From NCBI GenBank assembly GCA_024196135.1, contig JAMQCK010000062.1, positions 44,178 through 108,177 on the forward strand: 64,000 bases of DNA, in the 5' to 3' direction. Position numbers and translations under genes: made by a program. A model generated the notes under the pieces. The model saw only the letters and a list, made by a program, of their open reading frames with translations, had not been told where the DNA came from and made no database searches. Below, piece by piece: positions 44,340-54,400 of the stretch (within the stretch, counting starts at the first letter, position 1; each line of letters opens with the position of its first letter). This stretch comes from Pleurotus ostreatus/Saccharomyces cerevisiae fusant. Its lineage: Eukaryota > Opisthokonta.

Positions 44340-45426
44340 ATGCCCAAGGCCGCCAGTACGCAATCTACACGCTCCTCTCGCGAACGGGTAGTGCGGCGAC
44401 AACCTGCGCCCTCCCTGCCTGCTCGCGCCACGAAAGCGCCACTCGCGCAGGCGCCTGCCACGAAAGCCCCCGGTCCGAAGCAACGCCAACCTGTTCGTGC
44501 TCAAGCGTCGAAGAATGTCCCGGATTCACCATCACTCGACATCGAAAAGCTTTACAATGACTGCACCGTGCCCGGCCACAAGTATCGGTCCGAAAACGTG
44601 GATACGCCGCAATTCGCAGCCGCTCACAAGAGGTTGGCGCAAGCTTTGAAGGGCAAAACCCCCGCTCGGGCTGAGCCTCCGGTATATTCATCCATCTATA
44701 GCTATCTTCCTGCGTACTGTCGCATTGAAGAGGGCACACCTGTTGTCCCCGCTTCCCGAAGGCATACGCCGGTACTGCCCAGGCGTGCCAGCCCATGCTC
44801 TGGACAGAGGACATGGTCAACATAGTTCTCAAGGCGGAGTTTGGTGACGTTGAGATGGGACACCGCTTCATGCGAGAGATGGCCAATGTCTCTGATGTTG
44901 TCGGGGTGCGTGTTTTTTCCGCGGTTTCTTCGTCAATTTAACAATCTTTTCCGCTCTTCAGGGTTCTCCTGATCCCGAAGACTCGTCCATTCGCATCATC
45001 CCCATCCCCGACCAAACGTATTACATGCGTCTTTGGACCGGTCATATGGACCAACAGAAGACCGTCTGTTGGCAGCTCATGAGCAACAAAACCCACAAAC
45101 CAATGGTTCAGCCCGAGGAGCTGACGATATTCGACATTACCGAGGCGCATGAGCGTATGGCCCTGCCTTCGCTCGAAGGATGCTGGCGGATAGAGAAGGA
45201 GGGGTCGGGCACCGTCCCCAGTGGCGTGGGCGAGACGTTCGCCGCTGCTGACGGCGCCATCGTGGAGTTCGTCGTCAGCGGTCAGCCCATCTTTCGCATT
45301 CGGCTGCCCGCTCGCCCAACTCGGGGACCGCCGCGGATAAAGAAATATCGGGAGTATAAGATACTTCCCCTTGAAGATGAAGAAGGGTCGTCCGAAGAGG
45401 ATGAATCGGAGGGGGAGGCTGACTAA
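44340..45426 (+). pseudogene. orphan two-exon family, copy D (one-base frame break)
   Basis: Exon 1 44340-44905 (566 nt, one short of a multiple of three), intron 44906-44961, exon 2 44962-45426 (TAA). The basic start MPKAASTQSTRSSRERVVRR, then CTVPGHKYR, PVYSSIYSYLPAYCRIEEG follow the family. At about 44750 the frame shifts: the sister sequence predicts one more G, and after it the other frame continues with MLWTEDMVNIVLKAEFGDVE. Left unshifted, translation stops at 44823-44825. Exon 2 is intact: GSPDPEDSSIRIIPIP, RLWTG, VGETFAA, GPPRIKKYREYKILPLEDEE and an acidic tail. A 38-41 nt GT-AG intron over the break would restore the frame but would be unusually short. So pseudogene, sequencing slip or micro-intron. 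Confidence 0.75.
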
Positions 45427-45810
45427 TGGTTGGATATGGGTTATTGCCTGGACGAGGACGCTCGGCTGCTCATAACTTGGCGCAGCACATGATTGACTCG
45501 GGACACTTCGCTATCGTATCTAACTCGTGGCACCGAACATACATCACGCTTTCTCCATGCTCTCCTAGCAACTTGCTTTCTACGGTAAATATGTTCTCGC
45601 GTAACGACAAACATCGACGACGACATTGTTGCATCCCTTTGTATCGGCCCTCTATTCGCCTGTGTGCTGCTGTGCAGTCAATAGCGAGATAGAATATCTA
45701 TATGTATCTCTGTTCTTCGCAGGCCATTCATCACGCCGGATATGCTCTTGCGGGCCTTTGTCGTGCTTGCGTCAAAGCCGTCGGGACGGCTCGGATCGGT
45801 TGGAGTTGAT
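45427..45810. other. intergenic between copies D and E
   Basis: No gene is seen; the promoter module of copy E follows at 45811. Confidence 0.45.
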
Positions 45811-45862
45811 GGCTATTGTGACCTAGAAAGGCAATTGTGTTCGTCACAATTTGGTTCCGTTC
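45811..45862 (+). promoter_or_regulatory. shared upstream module, copy E
   Basis: Reads GGCTATTGTGACCTAGAAAG, GCAATTGTGTTCGTCACAAT, TTGGTTCCG. It is nearly the same, over about 50 bases, as the reverse complement of 63139-63190 upstream of copy F. It lies 63-114 bases before the ATG at 45925 and includes an imperfect inverted repeat (ATTGTG...CACAAT). Confidence 0.7.
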
Positions 45863-45924
45863 GACGGCTTGACCTCCTCCAGCATCTCATCCACTACCAC
45901 TCGCCACTTCTACGTGCTCTCGAC

Positions 45925-47023
45925 ATGCCCAAAGCCGCGAGTAAGCGCAAGATACGGCAATCGCGCAAAGATGCTGCAACGCGACCTGCCGCACCGGGTG
46001 CCACCAACAGCAAGATAGCGCACGACCAATCGCCAGAGCGCAACGCCGTACCTGACATGAGCAACCCTCTCTCAGTGCCCTACGTCGACCCTCAAGATCT
46101 CTGGGACAGCTGCACAGTGCCAGGCCATCGATACAGATTCGCTTTGGTCGACACGCCGGAATTCCACGAGGCCAGCAAGAAATTGGCCCAGGCTTGGCTC
46201 GATCAGGTGCCCGAGGGAGAGTCTCCGCCTGTATTCTCCTCCATCTATAGCTACATGCACGAGTACGTGCGCATTCCAAAGAACACACCGATACCGCCAG
46301 GCTTGCCCCCAACATCATTCGGTGGCACTGTGCGGCAGATGACATGGACGGAGGACATGGTGAATATCATGCTCAAGGCGGAGTTTGGGGACGTCGAGCT
46401 CGGCCACCAGTTCATGAAGAAAGCCTTTGAGGGGTCTGAAGTAATCGGGGTACGCGTTGCTCGACTCGCTCCGTCATTGATGGCTGACCTTTGCACAGGG
46501 CTCTCCCGACCCCAAGGACCCTTCCATCAGATACATTCCCATTCCAGGTCGAAAGTATCATTTGCGTCTCTGGACCGGTCGTATGGATCAGGCGGAGCTT
46601 GTCTGCTGGCAGACCATCGACAACAAAACGAAAAAGCCAAGGGGAAGGCTCGACAAGGTCAAGATGTACGATGTGACCGACCCCGTGAAACCCGCGCGCC
46701 TCTGCTCGTTCGAGGAGTGCGAGCACTTCGACCAGCGTGCTGATGGCCGGAAGGCATACTTCTGCGAGACCTTCTCTGCTCCCGACGGCTCCATCGTCGA
46801 CTTCGTGCACGGGAAGCAGCCCTTCATGCGCATCCAGCTCCCTATTCGTCCGAAAGCCGTGCCTCCTGCAATCGGAGCGTACATCGAGCACAAGCTATTG
46901 CCTGTCGACCCGAAACAGGTCTACAAGGTAGTCAAGGACAAGGTCGACAGTGGAAATCCGGTCGTTGTTTACGGCGGCGAACGGGATAGAGCTGAACAAG
47001 CTTCCGACAGTGATGCTGATTGA
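45925..47023 (+). CDS. orphan two-exon family, copy E (intact)
   Basis: Exon 1 45925-46449, intron 46450-46498, exon 2 46499-47023 (TGA); 349 residues. Unrecognised family. The basic N-terminus MPKAASKRKIRQSRKDAATR is followed by LWDSCTVPGHRYRF, DTPEFHEASKKLAQAWLDQ, PPVFSSIYSYMHEYVRIPK, SFGGTVRQMTWTEDMVNIM, AEFGDVELGHQFMKKAF, then GSPDPKDPSIRYIPIPGRKY, RLWTGRMDQAELVCW, YFCETFSAPDGSIVDFVHGK and YIEHKLLPVDPKQ, ending DSDAD. It forms a subgroup with copy F, with which it shares N-terminus, ending and promoter. There is no signal peptide or membrane span. Conserved Trp/Cys/Pro blocks suggest a folded domain; nuclear location is only an inference from its basic start. Confidence 0.87.
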
Positions 47024-47464
47024 CCGTTCAGAGATAGCGTCGTTTGACTTGATTGCGCTTTTGCTTGCTGACATGCTGTTGGATTCTATCTAGTCAATGT
47101 TGCTGTATCGCTCGTTTCATCTACCTATGCTGGGCTGACTGTAGTTTCCACTGTTCGAGATCACCCGTCGTGGCATTGGATGTTTCGTATTTACGCAACC
47201 AACCAAAGGTTGACGTAGGTACGCTATAGATTGTGCCCAAGTCGTCAAGCTCAAGTCAACCTGTCAGTTCGTGTCCTTGAGTGGCCACCGGCGGCTATTG
47301 TTCTCAGAAAGGGTCGCGCCCCGCTTAGCGGTTTGCTTCCGATCACGGCAATCTGCGGACGGGACCAATTCGAGCTTAAGCAGCCTGCGGGCTGGGGCTT
47401 GGTCCCTCACAACCTCTTTCATCCTCATTTACGGAAAGGACGCGCCATTCTCCTAACGCCAAGC
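47024..47464. other. intergenic, nothing seen
   Basis: No coding signal and no clear copy of the shared promoter module. Confidence 0.45.
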
Positions 47465-47581
47465 ATGCCCAAAGTTGCAAGTAACAAGATAAAATCGCGC
47501 AAGGCGAACGCTATAGCACACTGGCCTAACGTGCAGGATCTTGACCTGGTCTGCACACACCTGAGGTTCGCAAGAATGTAG
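47465..47581 (+). pseudogene. relic of orphan family (copy G)
   Basis: A 38-codon frame starting MPKVASNKIKSRK, like the MPKAASKRKxRQSRK start of copies E and F, then a deletion, then VQDLDLVCT and RFA, resembling PQDLWDSCT...RYRFA of copy E. It ends in TAG. Read as the 5' remnant of a seventh copy following D and E. The match is short, so confidence is modest. Confidence 0.4.
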
Positions 47582-47674
47582 CACGTCACGACCACGACAA
47601 TGTCCATCCAGTCAAAGTTTAGTGACGATAAGTACAGAACATACGTAACCTGGGTATCCCTCCTAGGTATCCCC

Positions 47675-50184
47675 TCATGCACCATTTACTGGCTGCTCTA
47701 CCGACTCCCTCCTCGCGCCCATCCGCGTAAGCAATCTCTGCTGATATGCCTCCCACGCAGCAATCAACTGTAAGGTGGTGTCGTCAACCATTGAGTCGTT
47801 CCAAAGCACCACCGCAACCACGCCCCACTCACCTCCTTCTGCCTCCCAATCATCCCCTCCAAAAACGCCTGCAGCGCCGCCTTGAAGTCCTCAATCCGCT
47901 CCTTCTCAAACCGCGCGACCTCCTCCTTCGCCAGGCGCGAGACGTGCTCGAACTCGCGCTTCGCCTCGAGCGCGCGCCGCTCGGCCTCGGCGAGCTGCGT
48001 CATCGCGTAGCCCATGCGGTCGTTGGGGATCTTGCCCTGCGCGCGGTTGCGGTCGTGCGTGGAGCGCTGGCGCGCGAGGTCGGCGTCGGCCTGCTTCCAG
48101 GCGTGGTAGGTGCGTATGCGGCCGGTGAAGGCCATCTGGGGGGCGGGTTAGAGGATGGCTGATGAGGTTGGTGCAGGAGAGGAGAGCACGTACCCGGACA
48201 GAGTTGATCAGACGCGCGTACTCGTCGACCGTGGCGAGCAGCGTGATGATGTCCTGCTCGGCTTGGATGTTCTGCAAGTCCTGCGCCTTGCGCTCGATGT
48301 CCGCGAGTCCCGCTAGTGAGGTCGAGAGGCCCTTCCCGACGTCGGATGACGACAAGTCAGCGACAGTTGCAGCGAAGTCACCAGTGGCAGTGGCGAGATC
48401 TACGCGAGTGGTCAGTTCGCTGTAAGTGAAGTCGATGTTATTTCACTGACCTGAGCGCTGTTTTGAGACCAACTCGATGGCCTTTACGAGACCTCGTAGC
48501 TGGTTCTCCAAGCCATCCATGTAGACTTTCTTACGGTCAAACCACTGCAGAAAAGGTCAGGTCCTGATTCCATTGCATAGCATACAAACGCACCTCATCC
48601 GTCTCATGGAACCGCGGCCCCGTCAAAACCTGTCCTAGGGACCCCAGCATCCCTCCCCTCTCATGCGCAATCTCCGATTTTCTATGCTTGATCTAAAGCG
48701 TACACGTCAGCTCTTCCTTCCTCAGACCTCCCGCACATCCTTCGCCCAAATTCTCTCAAAAGGCCAAAGCACTCACATCCAACGAAAACGTATCGCTCTC
48801 CAAAAACAGCCTCAGGTCCGCATCCTTCCCCAGCACCGGGTGATTCGCGATCTTCTGGATGCACTTCTCCAGCCCAAGGCGGCGCTGCTTGACGAACTGG
48901 TCGTCGAAGCGGCCGAAGGGGTTCTTGCCGGGGACGGGCGGGACGACGACGCCGGGGTTGTTGAGCGAGAGCGTCTCGTAGAGCCAGAGGAAGTCGGAGT
49001 AGCGGCGGAGGACGGAGAAGGAGGGCTTGCGGAATTCTTTGGAGGAGGTCTGGGGAGGTGGGTGAGTGGGTGTCGCCATTATACTATGGTAGGATGGATA
49101 CACGGACCTGCGTGTGCACGGTGTACATGATGTATGGCCGGATGGGGTCGCCGACTTTCTGTGGGTCGTCGACGGAGATGATGAATGTCGCGGGGGGCTC
49201 GTCTTTGTCCTTCCGCGTAGGGGACTTTGCCTGCGCAAATCGTGAGCGAGGTCATACATACTACGTGACCTTTGCCCTACGCACCTGCAGTGTCTGGCTC
49301 TGCGCCAACCTCTGTCCGATCGGCTTGTCGTCGTCGCTATCATCCTCCTCCTGCGCAGTCGGGGGCGCAGGCGCGGGTACCGCCGGCGCGCTCGCGCTCC
49401 CCCACGCCGCTGTCGTGTCCTGGTGCTGCTGCCACCCGCCTGCGGACTCTCCGCCGATCGCGAGCGCGTCATACGCAGCAGGCTGCAGCGGCCGGCTGAG
49501 CGGGCCCCAGTCCGCCGACGTGCGCGAGGGCACCTTGGCGTGAGCGGGGCGCGGGGCGGCAGCAGCGGTGGATGGGGGAGAGGGTGAGCGGGCCGGAGTC
49601 GACGTGGTAGGGGAATGGGAAGGTGGCGGCGGCGCGTACTCCTCAGGCTCGGAGGGCCGGATGGTCGCGGTCTCGGAGAAAGTGGCGGGTGTAGGGGCTG
49701 GTGTCTCTTGCTCCGCGTCCGCCTTGGTCTCTGCCTCTGGCTTTGGGGATGGCTCGCGGGGCGGCGACGCTTGCCTGAAGCCCGGTTTGCGCGGGAAGCG
49801 CGTGTTGTCCTCCTCATCCGAGTCGGCTGTCAACGCGGCCGAGTCGAGGGGGTCTGCCGGTGTTGTAGTCGCGGGCGTCGGAGGCGCCTCGCTTGCTGGC
49901 GTGGCAGGTTCCTCGCTTCGCGTGGGTGACTTGAGGCTCCCGTCTTCGGCGTACGCGTTATGGCCGTCTTCATGACCGTGGTGATCGTGTTGGAACGCGT
50001 GGTGGTCATCGTCCTTGAACGCGTGGCTGTCATCGTGGAATGTGCTGGGTTCATCTTGTTGGCCTGCGCCCCCGAAGGGGGATGACCAGGGATCTGGAGA
50101 GTCGGCGCGTTGGAAGGGGTCTGAGAAGGGATTATGGTCAAGCTCGGCGCGGGAATGCGTCAATAGGTCGTCGAAGCCGTCCAT
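47675..50184 (-). CDS. VPS5: retromer sorting nexin Vps5 (SNX1/2 type)
   Basis: Exons 50184-49285, 49230-49108, 49049-48777, 48692-48594, 48544-48451, 48399-48194, 48135-47833, 47767-47675; 696 residues. Membrane-bending subunit of retromer, working on endosome-to-Golgi return. Seen: a 300-residue disordered, acidic and Pro-rich N-terminus encoded by one exon, with a His-rich patch near residues 50-75; a PX domain (FIISVDDPQKVGD, YTVHTQ, FSVLRRYSDFLWLYETL, PGVVVPPVPGKNPFGRF, RRLGLEKCIQKIANHPVL); then a BAR/Vps5 helical C-terminus (FHETDEWFDRKKVYMDGLEN, RTYHAWKQADADL, FEKERIEDFKAALQAFLEGM). Domain order and length are as in yeast Vps5 (675 residues). Confidence 0.93.
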
Positions 50185-51476
50185 GGTGGGTTGGCACAAT
50201 TATCGGAAGACTGTAGCGCTCGAAGCCCCGAATACAAGATAGTATAGTCGGAGGATGCCCAGGGAAATGGGTGCTCTGGGCGCGCAGAACACTGCCTAAC
50301 GAGTATGAGGACGGTGAGAAGGTCGTTAGCTCCTTTCGGTAGTCCAGTCCAAGCACTGAAGTCAATTGACCTTCCTTGACTGGAACTTTCATCTTCCCAA
50401 AGACTGGAATATATCCCTCAAAATCTACAGCAGGACAGGCCAGAAGTGTACTGCCAGTCTCATATTACGCGGCGATAGGCTCAGACAGACCGAATTTCGT
50501 CGTTATCATTAATATCGACTCTACGCGGCATTCAGCACCTCCACCTCTGTCGCGATATCATCTCCCGTTCCGTCCCAAACCCATCCACATACAGCATGCT
50601 CTCTCCATCTCTTCATGATATTCAGTATCCGGTCAACATGCATTCACAGCGGAAAGCCAACTGGAACCACTATCAGCCTCGACAGACCTCGAGACGCAAG
50701 GTAACATCGTCTCCTAAAGCATGACCCCACAGGACCTGTTCAACATGCTCACTGGCAGCCCCTGAAGATCTTGGATCGTCAGAGGCCTAGGTGAGTACCT
50801 GCCCGTGTCCCCTCTCCGTCTTCCTCTGACACCTTCAAGTCTTCCTCACCAGAGGTGGCTCTCCCGCGATGCACGTCAATTTAGGCGGGCAGCGGAGCCG
50901 CAACGGGTGACCGACGCTTGCCGTGGAGTATGACCTCGTAGGCGTCGAGCTTGCCAAGGGTGTACTCGACGTGTGGTGCGCGCTGTAAAGGCCGTCAACC
51001 TGTCATGCTCTCACAGATGCACCTTCGGACACCATTACTTCTCATCCACCATTCTTGTGTCAATTCGGCCCGGATAACAGCGCAAACGATGTATTCGTCA
51101 TGCTCACCGCTTGGGTACGCACCTTTCGACTCTTCATATCAGCCTCATCTCGTCACGAGAGCTCGCTATGCCTGGTTCTCCTGCTGCGCGCAAGTCTGTT
51201 GCAAGATAGGCAGGGAACTGGAGGAATCGATCTGTTTACCGCGCACAGCATCACGGTAGTGGTGAAAGGGAAAGTGAGCACGACAACCTTATCGTACCCC
51301 GCGTCTCATTGCCTTCCGCGGGCCGTCTACCGTCCTGTTCTTCTGTCGCCGAACAGTCCTGCTGTCAATCAGATATGCCCTGCTGTACTAGTAATCCTCG
51401 CAGGTGGGCATGTCGCTCGACTCTTTGTAACTTGGACCTGGACCCATCCCTCACCTTCTCACAGAGAGCGACCTCG
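50185..51476. other. 1.3-kb intergenic region
   Basis: Divergent promoters of VPS5 and the giant gene. Several short frames exist around 50950-51470 but none shows a domain or splice partner. Confidence 0.45.
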
Positions 51477-54400
51477 ATGAGTACACCCGCTGTCGACTAC
51501 GAGCGCATCGTTGGGAACGACAATCCCGCGACATATAGTGTCGATGGAACCAGCGTCACCCTCTATCGAGTACGTCGTTGCGTAGAAAACCCGTGTTCCT
51601 CACTCACTCATTCTCCAGGGCATACCGCTCAACGGCGGCACTCCCGATGGTCGCCGATTCCTCTCCCTCGGCAAACTCTACGGGCATTTCTTCATCGATG
51701 TTAACGACTTCGAAAAGCGCAGAGATGGCACCCTGCTTCGCCACGATTACGATCTGTTGAAGGACGGCAAAGTCGCTTTCAACATCTGGAACCGGACCGG
51801 CGGTTTCGTCGCAGCTCCTACGAGGAACTTTGTCTTGGACGTCGAGTCGAACGAAACATTCGAGTCCTGGTCCGCGAGGCAGAGCAAGCTATGGACCGAG
51901 AAGGTCGTCCCGTCTGTGCGCACCGCGACGCCGCCCTCGGCAGGCTACAGCGTCATGGCACGCTTCATCCAGCCCGCCGATGATATTGATCTAGTCTTCT
52001 CTACGGTGGAGGGCGAAGCTCTTCTGAATCGTAACCAGTTGCAAAAGCACCTCGACTCCCTCCCGTCGTCCGTCAAGCGATCCCGCCCTTACGTCGTCAA
52101 GTCCTGGGCAGATGCTTGGAAGGACAAGTCGCTCATCTTACTCAGCTCGTCGCCCTTCGGCTTCTTTCACACCTGGATACCTGTTGGGCAGTACGAGCGG
52201 GTCTGCCAGGCCGCGGATATTGTCCCGCTGCAGAGGCCGTGGCCGGGGTCCGTCGCCGACGCCACCAAGATCGAGGCAGACTGCAAGCTCGTTGGCAAGA
52301 AGGGCGACACGGACGAGTCGGTGGACGCGACGATCACCCTGAACAAGATCAAGGCGGCTCAGGGGATGCGCGATGCTGCGGGTGGTCAACAACAGGTGGC
52401 CGGGGCCAGCGCTACGGCGGTGAGTCGTCGCGATGACGCGGTCTGCAGGCGCTAAGTGGCCGAGCAGGTAGCAAACAAGCTGTGGCGTGGGAGTCAGGGC
52501 AAGGCGGAGGCGCGTATCATCCTCCGTTTCATTCGTCCCCCACTCTAACCCTCGTCTACACAGTGGCTGCACCGCGTCGCATTCCGCTTCGGTGGATTGG
52601 GGGCTAGCTCGAACTGCCTCTCCGCGCAACAAAAGCGCAACTTCATCTTCGGCACGCACGAGTGCAACACTCATATGATTCGTGCCGAGAACGCCATCAC
52701 GGAGCTCGTCCAAGGTCTGGAGGAGAGCGGGACACTCGTGACGGAGAACATCCTGAAGGGCGACGTGCGACGCCGTCGAGATGATGGCGAGTTCGACTCG
52801 GTCGCTATTCCGACGTGGCTGAAGACGCAACGCGAGGCGCATCTCGGGAGCTTGTGGTGGCTCTGCTTCCGCCTGAAGTACGAGTTTACTCTGACCAGCG
52901 CTCGCTTGGTAAGTTTTGGACTGCGATTGTTTCCTCGCTCGGACCCTGCTGACTCTGATATTGCAGAACACCGCGTTGAACATGTCCGTCGACTTCGACC
53001 CCTTCAGCCGGTATGTGCCCTTCCGCATCGAAGCAAGCCTGGACAGCGCCATCCTGAAGGACCTCGTTTCGAACGCTGGGCCATCGCCGGCCAAAAAGCC
53101 TCGTGTCAGTCGTGCGATAACTCCATCGTCTTCGTCCAATGCGTCCGTACGATCGGCATCTTCTACCCCAACGCCCTTCGACGCATCTCTCTTCAACACG
53201 TCTAAAGGCCTCAGCTCATTCTCGCCCAATCCACCGCCGTTCGTAACTCCTCGTCGTCTTAACATCGATGATATGTCTGGTCGTATCTCGGCGGAGCTGG
53301 ACGATTCTCGTTTCGGAAGGGTCCCCGGAGGGTTGCCCTGGCAGAGGGAGCGCAACACCCCACGAGGCCCGATCCCGCCACCGCAGCCCGCGCATGATGC
53401 CGTCGAGGAGCTGCTATACCGACAGCGCTCTTCGGGGGCTCAGGCTCACTCGCTAGCGGTCGATTTGTACTCGATGGCGTACCCAAAGCCACCTTCGCCT
53501 CCTGTCTCCACTCAGCAGCCCAGCTTCTGGGCACCTGGTTCTGCGTCTGGTATCTCCAAGATCGCATTGGGTGTCGGCCGGGAAAGGGAGGACGAGGTCG
53601 TCATGGATGATGTTGTCATCCGCTCGCCGCGCGTCTACGTGCACTCGGAAGAAAAGGCGAGTCGGCCGGGAGTGCAGTTCATGTCCGCTCGAAGTGGACC
53701 TTCTTTCTTGTATGGAGCCGACGCGCGGCGTCGCTCGTTAGCCAACGAGTTCACCGTGCAAGGCGAAATCGATCTCTTCGGCGTACCTGGCCTGACGGCA
53801 GAGTTCTCCAAGTGGAATGGCCCTGCTCCCGAGGGCTCTGAACTTGCGCAAGATGGGTCTAAAGCCGCCTATGATCGCGCCGTCGTCCGCGACAGCTTCA
53901 AGCTCTCACGTATTATTCCCGCAATCGAGGGCACGTTCTTCGACCGGCTCACGTTCCAGTACGCCGTCGTCACGCATCAGGATGCGGAGTTCGATTCTAC
54001 GAAGGCGGTCGGGTGGCACCTCGATGTCGATCTCCCCATAGAGCGTAGCTGCGGTGCTCTTCACGACGTCCTGCGCACCGTGCTTGGCGTCAATGAGCCC
54101 GTCGTCCACTTGCACGCAGGCCTGGGAAGAACACAGAGCTGGGGGAAGAAGCCTCGCGTCCACAGCTTCACCCTTGACGGCACCTTCCCGGGCACGAAGG
54201 TCGCGGTCTGCGACGGGCTAACGCTGACATCTGTCGGGGTCGAACTTCTTGGCATACGATGCATGAAGATGTCACCCGAGCCTCGTTCAGTCCTCGAGTA
54301 CGGTTTCGGCATCTTTGGGACCCTCAACATCGCCATGCCTGGATCGGTCGTACCGCTCGAGTTCGACTACACCATTCGCGAAGTAGGGAAGGTCTTGCAG

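Noticed and set aside
48756..49817. 353-codon Arg/Pro/Ser-rich frame on the minus strand
   Set aside because: It is an alternative frame of VPS5 exons and introns; the low-complexity Arg-rich product is an artefact of a Pro/Ala/Ser-rich coding exon.
52138..53358. 406-codon open frame on the minus strand
   Set aside because: Lies opposite exons of the giant gene; no domain. An antisense shadow caused by GC-rich codons.
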